Made by a program: the position numbers and the translations under genes. Below are positions 45,658 to 55,032 of a stretch of 64,000 nt of DNA, in pieces. The DNA is taken from positions 682,001 to 746,000 of the forward strand of contig CBDAVS010000025.1 in the NCBI GenBank assembly GCA_965201085.1, given 5' to 3'. The DNA comes from JAPOUP01 sp965201085. Lineage in GTDB: Bacteria; Pseudomonadota; Alphaproteobacteria; Rhodobacterales; Rhodobacteraceae. Every line of letters begins with the position of its first letter. Positions within the stretch are counted from its first letter, which is position 1. The notes under the pieces are model-generated. The model was not told where the DNA came from. It saw only the letters and a list, made by a program, of their open reading frames with translations, and made no database searches.

Positions 45658-46484
45658 AGAGAGGGTGCCCGAACACCATCGGCAAGGTGGTCTCAGCCAC
45701 TTGATGTCGCACCGAAAGCAGCCAATCCGCGCGGATGCAGCTCTGACGGTCGGGCTTCCCGCCACCAACGGTGGAGCGTCTCAAAGTGCGGCGGTGGTGA
45801 GCCACGCTTGGACGCGCGTATATCATTCCGCCTGCGGTCCGCTTCGTGGAGGCGGCTTGCGCTACATGGGTAACCGTCTTAGGGTGAGGGGCCATGGGAG
45901 AGTGGAGAATACGACATGGAACCGGAAGGATCCTAAATTCCGGCGTCTGGACTCAGGCCCTGCTTCAATATTGCGCCACGCTGTGTTCTCGACCGGAGGT
46001 TTGGCGTCGAATCAGGACAGACGAAGTGAGGCGTAGGATGAATGCGCATCGGACTCTGGCTAGTTGGCAGCCGCTCAGCCCCTTGACTGTTTGGGTTCAT
46101 GATTTGAAAGAACCGCCGCAAGCGAACGCCGAAACCACAGCCGTGGGGTATCGGGCAGGCATGCACCTGCTTTTGGCCCGCCGCTCCGACCGGTTTCCCG
46201 GGTGGAAGTTCAAGATCGGGGGCTGGCTGCGAAGACCATCCGAACCGCGAGGGAGCTCCAGGGCATGGCTGAAACCCCGCCCACCGAGACTCCTGACAGC
46301 TCCGGAATCGGGACGCACCGGAACCTGTCCACACACCTTGAACGGCGGGGCGTTCACCGCGTTCGACCGGTCATGAACCGGGTCATCCAATGATCGCGGG
46401 AATCCGGATTCCTGAACCTGCGAGCGCAGGACCATGCCGAGCCGCAGCCTGAGGCAGGGTGCGGCCCAAACGGACGGAGGATCG
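45658..46484. other. Intergenic upstream of livF
   Basis: About 830 bp without a supportable gene. Frames such as 45894-46376 (+) and 45933-46334 (-) overlap each other and show no family motif. The last ~10 bases hold the livF ribosome-binding site (GGAGG at 46476-46480). Confidence 0.4.
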
Positions 46485-47309
46485 ATGATGGACTCGCGAC
46501 ACGCCGGGGAGACCTTGCTTGAAGTCAACAACATCGAAGTGATCTACAACCATGTGATCCTCGTTCTGCGAGGCGTCAGCCTATCGGTTCCTAAAGGGGG
46601 AATCACGGCGCTTCTCGGTGGAAACGGCGCCGGTAAGACCACGACCCTGAAGGCGATCTCCAATCTGCTGCACTCGGAACGTGGGGAAGTCACCAAAGGG
46701 ACAATCACTTACCGCGGCAGGAATGTCGCGCACAGCGATCCAACCGAACTCGTGAAAGGTGGGGTGATCCAGGTGATGGAAGGTCGCCATTGCTTCGAGC
46801 ATCTAACGGTCGAGGAGAACCTGCTGACCGGCGCCTATTCAAGGCGCGACGGCCGCGTCGCGGTCGCGCGGGATCTCGAGATGGTCTATGGCTATTTTCC
46901 GCGACTCTTCGAACGCCGCAGGAGCCAGGCCGGCTATACTTCGGGTGGAGAACAGCAGATGGCCGCGATCGGTCGGGCGCTGATGTCCCGTCCCGAAACG
47001 GTCCTGCTCGACGAGCCGTCTATGGGGCTGGCGCCACGGATCGTCGAAGAGATATTCGGCATCGTGAAACGTCTCAACGTGGAGGAAGGTGTCAGTTTTC
47101 TGCTCGCCGAACAGAACACCAATGTCGCGCTGCGTTTCGCGCATTACGGCTATATCCTGGAATCGGGCCGCGTCGTGATGGACGGTCCCGCTGACGAACT
47201 GCGCGAGAATCCAGACGTAAAGGAATTCTATCTTGGCCTCTCGGAAGAAGGTCGAAAAAGTTATCGCGATGTCCGCAGCTACCGCCGACGCAAGCGCTGG
47301 CTCAGTTGA
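46485..47309 (+). CDS. livF: ABC transporter ATPase, LivF type
   Basis: 274 aa. Walker A LLGGNGAGKTTTLKAI, Q-loop area VIQVMEGRHCFEHLTVEENL, signature YTSGGEQQMAAIGRALMSRP, Walker B VLLDEPSMGLAP, and LLAEQNTNVALRFAHYGYIL, where LivF proteins have Gln-Asn at the switch. Start at ATG 46485 (or 46488), with GGAGG at 46476-46480. It is the second ATPase needed by a Liv/HAAT importer. Here it is 13.7 kb from livGHM, with IS-rich DNA between. Confidence 0.9.
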   Translation: MMDSRHAGETLLEVNNIEVIYNHVILVLRGVSLSVPKGGITALLGGNGAGKTTTLKAISNLLHSERGEVTKGTITYRGRNVAHSDPTELVKGGVIQVMEGRHCFEHLTVEENLLTGAYSRRDGRVAVARDLEMVYGYFPRLFERRRSQAGYTSGGEQQMAAIGRALMSRPETVLLDEPSMGLAPRIVEEIFGIVKRLNVEEGVSFLLAEQNTNVALRFAHYGYILESGRVVMDGPADELRENPDVKEFYLGLSEEGRKSYRDVRSYRRRKRWLS

Positions 47310-47350
47310 GCGTATCCGATTCGTCTGATCGGGCAGCCATGCCGTTCGCC

Positions 47351-48199
47351 TTACCCTGTCTCGGCCCTAAGCTCCTGGATTCGCTCCAGAGCGCCCTTGC
47401 GGGTGCTTCGTATATTCGGTCGGAACCCCTGCGACTCCGCACGAAGCCGAATGTCCGCTTCGGTCTGCGAACCCGTCTCATATCGAACCGTCCCCAGCGA
47501 ACCACCGAGATTCAATTCCTTGCCCCGCTTTGCCCACTGAACCCAGGCGGCGGGCTCAATTCGGCAGTCGCAGTAATTGATCAGAAAGAACCAGCGCCGG
47601 TCGGTTTCCCTGATGCGTCCCTCAAGGTAATCGATCAGGTCATCGACATCGCGGCTATGCCGCATGGTAAGACCGGACAGGTCAATATCCATGATCCCGT
47701 CGTCGTGAAGAAAGCTCACCCGAGGTTCAAAATCGGCGATGGTATATCCGGGCTTATGAACGATTTTTCCGCGGCGCCTGGACGGCAGCGATTTCAAACG
47801 GGTCAACGCGCTTTCGCGATCCGAAAAAAGATTGGCGTCGAAGTTCTCGGTGCCGGCGTCGCGCTCGATCTGGCGGCGGGTTTCCTCCGACGCATCGCAG
47901 CGGACGGACCCCATCGAATGGGCAATGTTCAGCATCTTTCCGCGCCGCGAAAACGCCATCCAGGCTGCAGGGTCAATGCGGCTGCCGGAATAGTTGATCA
48001 GAAAAAACCAATGGTCCTCCCCGGTATCGCCAATGCGCTGTTCAAGTTGGTCGTAGAGCGCGTTGACCTCCGTCGAGTCGGACAGATGCAGGTCGGACAG
48101 GTCCACTTCCATGACCTGGATGTCTTCATGGAAACATATCCGGTCGTTATAGTCACACACCTCCGGGGATTGATGGCGTTCAAGTTCAGCCGTACCCAT
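47351..48199 (-). CDS. Protein with tandemly duplicated domain of unknown family
   Basis: 282 aa made of two homologous ~108-residue units, residues 30-137 and 170-277. Matching landmarks are VMEVDLSDLHL / IMDIDLSGLTM, WFFLINYSGSRIDPAAW / WFFLINYCDCRIEPAAW, FSRRGKMLN / WAKRGKELN and GSVRCDASEETRRQIERDA / GTVRYETGSQTEADIRLRA. The offset is a constant 139-140 residues. The strand-helix-strand pattern with a WFFLINY core strand suggests an alpha/beta fold, perhaps STAS/SpoIIAA-like, but I cannot name a family. No signal peptide or membrane segment. Start at ATG 48199 after AAGGG; a GTG at 48241 is possible. It lies opposite to and between livF and the PaaK-like gene. Confidence 0.75.
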   Translation of the reverse strand: MGTAELERHQSPEVCDYNDRICFHEDIQVMEVDLSDLHLSDSTEVNALYDQLEQRIGDTGEDHWFFLINYSGSRIDPAAWMAFSRRGKMLNIAHSMGSVRCDASEETRRQIERDAGTENFDANLFSDRESALTRLKSLPSRRRGKIVHKPGYTIADFEPRVSFLHDDGIMDIDLSGLTMRHSRDVDDLIDYLEGRIRETDRRWFFLINYCDCRIEPAAWVQWAKRGKELNLGGSLGTVRYETGSQTEADIRLRAESQGFRPNIRSTRKGALERIQELRAETG

Positions 48200-48338
48200 G
48201 AAATCGCCCTTTTCTGCCGATTGCGCGAGAATCAACCTCACGCCGGTTCAACTCGAACGGGGAATTGTATACAATTGTCTACAATGTCGCTGCGTCAACT
48301 CAGCGCGATATCGTAGACCCGCCGATGGAATCCATAAT

Positions 48339-49562
48339 ATGAACATTCATTACGACGAATTGGAAACCCGCAGCGCCGACCGGCGCGCCTCCGACCTTTC
48401 ACGTATTCTGCCCGCGCGAATCGCGGCGGCGAAAGCCGGGGCGCCAACCCACGCCGCGAATCTTGCCGAAATAGATCCCGACACCGTGACGGATCGGGAA
48501 GCACTGGCGAAACTTCCGCTGCTTCGGAAATCCGAACTCATTTCCGCCCAGTCCGCCCATCCGCCTTTCGGCGGTTTGACGACCATGGCTCCCACGGATT
48601 TCGGCCATCTGTTTCAGTCACCGGGTCCGATCTACGAACCGGGAAGCGTTAAAGCCGACTGGTATCGGATGGGCCGGTTTCTGACAGCCGCCGGGATTGG
48701 CAAAGGCGATATCGTCCAGAACTGCTTTTCGTACCACATGACACCGGCCGGAATGATGTTCGAAAGCGGTGCCCGTGCCGTAGGAGCGTCCGTTTTTCCG
48801 GCGGGTACCGGCCAGACGGAACTTCAGGTCCAGGCGGCCAACGCTCTTGGTGTCACCGCCTATGCTGGAACGCCGGACTACCTGAAAATCATCCTCGACA
48901 AGGCACGTGAACTCGATTGTCAGTTGCGGGTCACAAAGGCGGTAGTAGGAGGTGGGGCGCTCTTTCCCTCCCTCAGGCGCGACTACGCCGACGAGGGAAT
49001 CACCTGCCTGCAATGCTATGGCACGGCGGAGCTTGGAAACGTCGCTTACGAGAGTCCGGCCATGAAAGGCCTCATTGTCGACGAAGGTGTGATAGTCGAA
49101 ATCGTTACTCCCGGTACAGGCAATCCGGTTCCCGAAGGCGAAGTCGGCGAAGTCGTCGTCACAACTCTCAACCCGGATTATCCTTTGATAAGGTTCGCCA
49201 CCGGAGATCTCTCGGCTGTGCTGCCCGGACAATCGCCCTGCGGGCGTACGAATATGCGGATTCAGGGCTGGCTCGGGCGCGCCGACCAGACGACCAAGAT
49301 CAAGGGAATGTTCGTTAGACCAGAGCAGGTCGCCGCCTTTGTCGCGCGATTCGATGATATCACCCGGGCGCGTGTGATCGTGAACCGCGACGGCGACCGA
49401 GACCAGATGGTCGTGCGCGTGGAGTCGGATGCGAAGGATCCAACCCGATATGAAGCATCCGTCGTCGATATTCTGAATCTGAGAGGACAGGTTGAAATCG
49501 TTCCGAAGGGAGGCCTGCCGAACGACGGAAAGATAATCGAAGACCAACGTGACTATGAGTGA
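48339..49562 (+). CDS. Phenylacetate-CoA ligase-like AMP-dependent ligase
   Basis: 407 aa, PaaK-type ANL ligase. Visible are LRKSELISAQSAHPPFGGLT, the nucleotide region FQSPGPIYEPG, then FSYHMTPAGMMFESGARAVG, YGTAELGNVAYES (A5-like motif), EVVVTTLNPDYPLIRFATGD and the hinge GRADQTTKIKGMFVRPEQVA. It makes an acyl- or aryl-CoA. ATG 48339 is the natural start; the open frame extends upstream without family resemblance. In related clusters such a ligase ends the Liv-plus-AMP-ligase operon, after livF, as here except for the intervening opposite-strand gene. Confidence 0.85.
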   Translation: MNIHYDELETRSADRRASDLSRILPARIAAAKAGAPTHAANLAEIDPDTVTDREALAKLPLLRKSELISAQSAHPPFGGLTTMAPTDFGHLFQSPGPIYEPGSVKADWYRMGRFLTAAGIGKGDIVQNCFSYHMTPAGMMFESGARAVGASVFPAGTGQTELQVQAANALGVTAYAGTPDYLKIILDKARELDCQLRVTKAVVGGGALFPSLRRDYADEGITCLQCYGTAELGNVAYESPAMKGLIVDEGVIVEIVTPGTGNPVPEGEVGEVVVTTLNPDYPLIRFATGDLSAVLPGQSPCGRTNMRIQGWLGRADQTTKIKGMFVRPEQVAAFVARFDDITRARVIVNRDGDRDQMVVRVESDAKDPTRYEASVVDILNLRGQVEIVPKGGLPNDGKIIEDQRDYE

Positions 49563-49882
49563 CGCTTGGTGCGGCGGAGCGCCCCCGCTCCGTCCCGCTG
49601 GTCCGACACGGCATCCGACCAAAGGCCGGGACAAACCTCTTTCACGACACCAACGGCTGCTTCGGAAACCGTCCGTACAGCGGTGCGGAATTACTCAGCC
49701 CTGGCGGGCTTTGAATCTTCGCTGGGTTTTGTTGATTACGTAGACGCGCCCTTTACGGCGAACGACACGGCAGTCCCGGTGCCGGTTTTTCAGCGAGCGA
49801 AGCGAGTTTCGGACCTTCATGACCGGCTCCTATCTGTCGCGGCGCGGAAGCGCCGATGTATTTTTCGCACCCGTTCGGGTTA
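49563..49882. other. Intergenic between the PaaK-like gene and tRNA-Val
   Basis: About 320 bp. Only short overlapping frames; no motif, repeat or terminator that I can support. Confidence 0.4.
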
Positions 49883-49958
<76 letters not shown>

Positions 49959-50112
49959 GTACCGTTCATGCCACTCACCCAAATTCCTGCCCAAACCCTG
50001 GATTCCGGTGAGCGTTCCGCACGGAATTGGAAGTCTATATGTCAAAGCCAGAACGGTTTCAAGGCTCTTGGCATCGAATGATCGGCGCGGTATCGCTCAC
50101 GGGGGAGATCGG

Positions 50113-50973
50113 ATGAACAAAGCGCCTTACAAGCTCGTTGAACCCCCGGTTCGGACCTCGAACGTGGTATTCGCCTCCCCTCACAGTGGCCGCGACTACC
50201 TGAAAAGTTTTCTGCGTCGGAGCAGGCTGGACGGACACGCGATTCGCTCTTCCGAAGACGCCTTTGTCGATCTCCTGTTTGATCATGCGCCATCGTTCGG
50301 TGCACCGCTGCTGGCCGCATCGGCACCCCGCGCTTTCATCGATCTCAACCGATCGGCGGACGAGCTGGATCCCAAGCTGATCTCCGACATGCACCGAAAC
50401 GCCTGCAACACAAGGGTGGCTTCCGGACTTGGGGTGATTCCCCGCGTCGTGACGAACGGCCGCGCGATTTATTCGGATGGAATCACGCTGTGTGAGGCCC
50501 GACTCCGTATCAATGAGTTCTGGCGACCGTATCACAATCGCCTTGAGGCGCTGTTAAGTGAAGTTCGGGAACAGTTCGGTGAGGCGATTTTGATCGACTG
50601 CCACTCAATGCCGCATACCGCCATCGAAGGCATCGGTGGCAAAGGCGTTCCGGATCCCGAGATCGTGCTCGGCGACCGGTTCGGCTCCAGCGCCCGACCG
50701 GATTTCGTCGACCGGGTGGAAGCGGCATTCCGCGATGCGGGGCTACGCGTCACCCGCAACACACCGTTCGCAGGGGCGTATTCAGCGCAGCGCTACGGTC
50801 GCCCATCAAAAGGCCAGCATGTGATCCAGGTGGAAATCGACCGCTCGCTTTATATGGATGAGAAACATATCGTTCCCAGCGACCGTTTTCAGGAATTTCG
50901 TGCGCTGATGCAGGGAGTGACGGCTGAAATCGCACGGATTGGAATGCGGGAAATACCGTTGGCAGCGGAGTAG
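50113..50973 (+). CDS. N-formylglutamate amidohydrolase
   Basis: 286 aa. Zinc amidohydrolase of the FGase family: NVVFASPHSGRDY (first His ligand), ASAPRAFIDLNRSADELDP, ILIDCHSMPHTA and HVIQVEIDRSLYMDE. It hydrolyses N-formyl-L-glutamate to formate and glutamate, the last step of one histidine-degradation route; related proteins act on other N-formyl amino acids. ATG 50113 is preceded by GGGGGAG. No hut genes lie nearby, so its role here is uncertain. Confidence 0.9.
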   Translation: MNKAPYKLVEPPVRTSNVVFASPHSGRDYLKSFLRRSRLDGHAIRSSEDAFVDLLFDHAPSFGAPLLAASAPRAFIDLNRSADELDPKLISDMHRNACNTRVASGLGVIPRVVTNGRAIYSDGITLCEARLRINEFWRPYHNRLEALLSEVREQFGEAILIDCHSMPHTAIEGIGGKGVPDPEIVLGDRFGSSARPDFVDRVEAAFRDAGLRVTRNTPFAGAYSAQRYGRPSKGQHVIQVEIDRSLYMDEKHIVPSDRFQEFRALMQGVTAEIARIGMREIPLAAE

Positions 50974-51075
50974 GACTCCCAAATCACCACCAGTCGCGCC
51001 GGACGGCTCAAGCCGAAGCATGAATGGCCCAATCCGGGCAATCCGGGAATGATCATCGACACCGATCCGCTTCCG

Positions 51076-52332
51076 CTATCGAAGGGCGCGCCCTTTGAAG
51101 ATCATATCCTTGCCAAAACGCCCCCGGATGGTATCGGCGGCGCGTTCGGCCTGGGCGCGTCTTTGGGCACCCGGATCGAGAAGGTCGCCGGAACGGTCAG
51201 CCTCTTCGGATCGGGTCAGCTGTGACAGTCCAATCCCCACGAGCCTGAAAGGTCCCTGACCGTCAACCGCACTCAATAAAGCGTTCGCCGCACGGTAAAT
51301 TCGGTCGGCCATCTGTGTCGAGTCATCCAGACTCACCCGCTTGGTCACAAGACGGTGGTCGGCACGTTTCAGTTTCAGTGTGACGACTTTGCCCGCGATT
51401 TCCTGTGATTTCGCACGGGCGGAGACCTGTTCGCTGAGCCGCCATATGTGGCCGTCGAGAATATCGCCGCTCGCCGTATCCTCGAAGAATGTGGTTTCGT
51501 TGGAAATCGACTTCGTTGGAGCGTCACGGCGGACACGGCGACGGTCCTTGCCGCGGGCGAAATGCCAAAGCCGCTCGCCCATGGAACCGAACCGGCGGGT
51601 GAGCTCCCTTCTGTCCCAACGCCTGAGATCCGCGAATGTGCGGATGCCCGCTCTTTCAAGCGACTTCTGGAACGCCGACCCCACTCCCCAGATCAGCCGT
51701 ACCGGTCGGTCTTTCAGGAAATTATCGGTTTCGGCCTTGCCTATGATCGAAAACCCCCGGGGTTTGTCGAGATCCGAAGCGATTTTGGCGAGGAATTTAT
51801 TGTGGGAAAGCCCGATTGAACCGGTGATGCCAAGTTCATTTTCCAACCGGTTCACAAGACGGGCTAGCATCACCGCCGGAGGATGACCGTGAAGGCGCCG
51901 CGTACCGGAGAGATCCAGAAACGCTTCGTCCAGGGACAGCGGCTCTATGGCGGGCGTGAGGTCCTCCATCAACTTCCGGACCTGCCGGCTGACTTCTGCG
52001 TAGAGGGATATCCGGGGCTTGATGACCACCGCTTCAGGGCAAAGTTTCAGTGCCCTGAACATTGGCATCGCCGACCTGACGCCCTTGATTCGGGCGATAT
52101 AGCAGGCCGTCGATACGACACCGCGTTTTCCACCTCCGATTATGACGGGCCTATCCGTCAGGTCGGGATTGTCGCGTTTCTCGACACTCGCGTAGAAAGC
52201 GTCACAGTCCATGTGGGCGATGGAGAGATCGAAGAGCTCCGGATGGGAGACAACGCGGGGAGACAGGCAGGCGGGGCACCGTCCACCCGAGGTGGAGATT
52301 TCATTCAGGCAGTCCCTGCAAAAACTCGCCAT
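51076..52332 (-). CDS. dinB: DNA polymerase IV (Y-family), zinc-ribbon variant
   Basis: 418 aa translesion polymerase. MASFCRDCLNEISTSGGRCP then ACLSPR forms a C-x2-C ... C-x2-C ribbon-like N-terminus that is common in alphaproteobacterial DinB. The palm has IAHMDCDAFYASVEKRDNPD and LSLDEAFLDLSGT (catalytic acids). HhH/thumb: FLKDRPVRLIWGVGSAFQKS. Little finger: SISNETTFFEDTASGDIL. Start at ATG 52332 just before the ribbon; an ATG at 52365 is upstream. It gives error-prone bypass of damaged bases. Confidence 0.94.
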   Translation of the reverse strand: MASFCRDCLNEISTSGGRCPACLSPRVVSHPELFDLSIAHMDCDAFYASVEKRDNPDLTDRPVIIGGGKRGVVSTACYIARIKGVRSAMPMFRALKLCPEAVVIKPRISLYAEVSRQVRKLMEDLTPAIEPLSLDEAFLDLSGTRRLHGHPPAVMLARLVNRLENELGITGSIGLSHNKFLAKIASDLDKPRGFSIIGKAETDNFLKDRPVRLIWGVGSAFQKSLERAGIRTFADLRRWDRRELTRRFGSMGERLWHFARGKDRRRVRRDAPTKSISNETTFFEDTASGDILDGHIWRLSEQVSARAKSQEIAGKVVTLKLKRADHRLVTKRVSLDDSTQMADRIYRAANALLSAVDGQGPFRLVGIGLSQLTRSEEADRSGDLLDPGAQRRAQAERAADTIRGRFGKDMIFKGRALR

Positions 52333-52365
52333 GGCGGATCGCTCCGGTTGGAGACAGGCTATCAC

Positions 52366-52968
52366 CGCGCTGCCGGCACCGACAACCTGCGAGTGTCAGG
52401 TTCAGGGTCATGCGGTGTCCTGGATCCACGGAGGCCAAAGCGGCGAATCTCGTCCTCTTGCGGTATGGATCCCGGTGGGCGCGGCGACACCAAGGCCCGA
52501 CGCGGTCCCGAACCGGCACTGGGAACGACTCCGATTGTGAAGGCGTTTCAGGTCGCCCCGGATCAAGCGTGGTATTGTCGTTGCTGAATTGTCGGATCTT
52601 ATTTTATGCGAGGTTACTCATGGCGTTTCCGATGCCGCCTCAACTCGCTGTCGGGATGGTCCGAGAAGTCCTTTGCGCAATTCGGTCTCGGGTATTTCAG
52701 TCAGACCCAAGCTATCCATAGGCTGACCTTCATGGCCGAACCTTGGCCAATCGAACTGAAAGCGTCGTCTGAAGCATTTTGGTTGAACTCACGTGAGCGG
52801 AACCTTTCGGAGCGCTGCTACCCGACAGCCTGAAGTCGTTGATGCCACTGTCCCGACTACGACAATACGACGGATGTAATGGTGGACATAGTTCGGAATC
52901 CGCACCGGGTTGGCCTGGTCCTGACAATCGATTAAGAATGCATTCATGGAATGATGGGGTGATCTCCG
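52366..52968. other. Intergenic upstream of the DapA-family gene
   Basis: About 600 bp without a supportable gene. A short frame at 52732-52833 begins MAEPWPIELKAS, faintly like the start of DUF971 proteins, but it diverges at once and ends after ~30 codons. It may be a remnant. Confidence 0.35.
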
Positions 52969-53907
52969 ATGGGCTGCGACACGAAATTCAGGAAAATAAC
53001 CGCACCGAAGGGGGTATATGCCGCGGTAGCGACCCCCGTTACCAGCGCTCTGGAACCTGATATCGACCGATTTCTCGATCACTGCCGATGGCTTCTGGAC
53101 AATGGCTGCACCGGACTTGCACCGCTCGGAACCACAGGTGAGGCCAATTCCTTTGGATTAACTGAAAGGTTGAGCCTGATAGAAGCGATGGCCACGGCAG
53201 GCCTGTCGATGGACCGGATGATCGTCGGCACCGGCATGACCTCGGTCTCCGATACCGTTCTCCTGTCGAAGACAGCTTTGGAGGCGGGAGCCGTAAGCCT
53301 GCTTATGATACCGCCGTTCTATTACAAGAACCCGACGGAAGACGGTCTCTTTGCGTATTTTGCCGGGATTGCCGAACGTCTTGGCTCCAGGAACCCCCAG
53401 ATCTTCCTCTATCATTTCCCCCAGATGAGTGCGGTTCCGGTCACCGTTTCGCTGATCGGACGGCTGCGCGAGTCCTATCCGGGGATCTTCGTCGGCATAA
53501 AGGACAGCAGCGGAGATATCGACAGTACGACCGCGTTTCTGGAAGCGTTTCCCGGATTCGCCGCATTTTCGGGCACCGAGATCCACGCCGCGCGGACATT
53601 GGAACTTGGCGGATGGGGGTGCATATCGGCGACGGCGAACGTTACCGCCCCGATCGTGGCCAGCCGGATCGCAGCTCTCGAGAGTGACGACCATGCGGAA
53701 CTGGATGAACGGATCCGCTGTCTTCGGACCTTGATTTCATCCCATCACAATATCGGCGGATCGAAGGCTGTTCTTTCGGAGTTCCGGCAGGATACGGAAT
53801 GGGCGCGCGTCGTACCTCCCAATGTGGCGCTGGACCAGGATAGCGCCGCTCGACTTGCGGAACAGATTGATGGGACCGGCAACCTCAGAAAATATTTTCG
53901 TCGATAA
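52969..53907 (+). CDS. Dihydrodipicolinate synthase/N-acetylneuraminate lyase family aldolase
   Basis: 312 aa TIM-barrel aldolase. APLGTTGEANSFGLTERLSL carries the carboxylate-binding GTTGE; LYHFPQMSAVPVT carries the conserved Tyr; FVGIKDSSGDID supplies the Schiff-base Lys; AFSGTEIHAARTLELGG follows. Residues outside the core differ from true DapA, and no lysine genes are near, so this is probably a paralogue acting on another pyruvate- or 2-oxo-acid substrate. Related paralogues often serve sugar-acid catabolism. ATG 52969 is the natural start. Confidence 0.88.
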   Translation: MGCDTKFRKITAPKGVYAAVATPVTSALEPDIDRFLDHCRWLLDNGCTGLAPLGTTGEANSFGLTERLSLIEAMATAGLSMDRMIVGTGMTSVSDTVLLSKTALEAGAVSLLMIPPFYYKNPTEDGLFAYFAGIAERLGSRNPQIFLYHFPQMSAVPVTVSLIGRLRESYPGIFVGIKDSSGDIDSTTAFLEAFPGFAAFSGTEIHAARTLELGGWGCISATANVTAPIVASRIAALESDDHAELDERIRCLRTLISSHHNIGGSKAVLSEFRQDTEWARVVPPNVALDQDSAARLAEQIDGTGNLRKYFRR

Positions 53908-54065
53908 CGCAAACACCAAACGCCCCGGGTTCAAGCATAGCTGAACAGGATAGTCTTGATTCGGCTCTTCGTCAGAAGCACCCTGAAGGCGGCAACACGT
54001 CAAACTTTCCCGTCACGTTTCGCATTGAAAGCGGAGGGCAGGCTGGAAACCGGACGTCAGAGGAA

Positions 54066-54281
54066 TTGGTTTACGAACTTCGTAGAATTTCGGGCCTGAC
54101 ATGGGTGCGGACCGCAATGGTCTTTGGTGTGTCGGCACGTACATCATTCCATTGGACCACCGGTAAGACGGTATCGGCGGAGAGCCACCAGCGATTGGGC
54201 GACATAGTTGCAGCCATCAGATTCATCGATCAAAGGTCAATGCAGGAGGATCGTGATCTCCTGTTTGACCGCGCGCATTAG
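54066..54281 (+). pseudogene. HTH (XRE-like) protein remnant
   Basis: 71 codons from TTG 54066. YELRRISGLTWVRTAMVFGV then SARTSFHWTTGKTVSAESHQ and RLGDIVAAIRFIDQRSMQED resemble the small HTH proteins with an RRxSGLTWxxLAxLFGVSRRSVHFWASGK core that occur alone or with toxin-like partners. Several core residues are changed (RTAMVFG for xLAxLFG), no ATG is available in the open frame upstream, and the end is abrupt. I take it as a degraded copy. Confidence 0.5.
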
Positions 54282-55032
54282 GGTGAGACTTTCCTGTACC
54301 TGCTGCAGATCGGAGATTTCGGGCGTTTTCGGAAGCTGGCTGGTGCTGGAGCGGGTCGCCCGTATTTCGGGTCGTCCCTAACCATCGAATCGATGAAGTA
54401 CAATGCACCTCAACATTGGGATTATACCATTGATGCGTCTGCTTCTACCGACGAGAGGCAGATCCTACCGTTAAACCGACCCAAACTGCGACGCGTAAAG
54501 GCGTGTTGAAAAAAGCGTATGGGAATTTCCCGCTGTCGAATACAACTGCGGAGAGCGATGGAAATTGTCTGGACCGCATTGCTGAATGGCAGCAGAGTGA
54601 TTTCGTTCCCAAAATCGCTTGTGATCGAATTGCAAGACAGCGGAAAACCACTCGCGGACCCTTGAATCGCTGTGGACATCGGATGTGGTCCTTTCCCTCA
54701 AGTGCCGCCTTGGCGATCAATCATTGGAAGTCGGTGCCTGACGGTGCCTTCCGGAAAATGAACCGGAGGCGGATGGCTAAAGCATGGGACTTGATCCAGG
54801 CTCCTGGGTTCGTACCTATCCATAGGCAAATACACTCCATCCTGTCGGCAAGGGAGACCCTGTCGGCAAGGGAGACCCTGTCGGCAAGGGAGGGCGTGAA
54901 TCAAAGCGATCCATCCGGGTTGAAATCTGCCCGGGTTAGTAGCAGGATACGGTGTCACGACATTGAATTTTGGCGAACGCCCTGTTTGACACATGGCGTA
55001 CCGAAGCACACCAAACGAGGGAGGATCCCCGA
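54282..55032. other. Gene-poor stretch upstream of the Liv-type binding protein
   Basis: About 750 bp. Frames on both strands overlap and show no family motif. It contains the 18-bp triplet repeat listed separately. The last bases hold GGGAGGAT, the ribosome-binding site of the next gene. Confidence 0.4.
54844..54892. repeat. Three tandem copies of an 18-bp unit
   Basis: CTGTCGGCAAGGGAGACC occurs twice perfectly and a third time up to GGGAG before diverging. Read in one frame it gives LSARET repeats, but the surrounding frame looks non-coding. No spacers, so not CRISPR. Likely slippage-generated. Confidence 0.8.

Noticed and set aside
52732..52833. DUF971-like start MAEPWPIELK
   Set aside because: Only the first ten residues resemble the family; the rest diverges and ends early.
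54844..54892. Possible CRISPR array
   Set aside because: The repeats are directly adjacent with no spacers and number only three.
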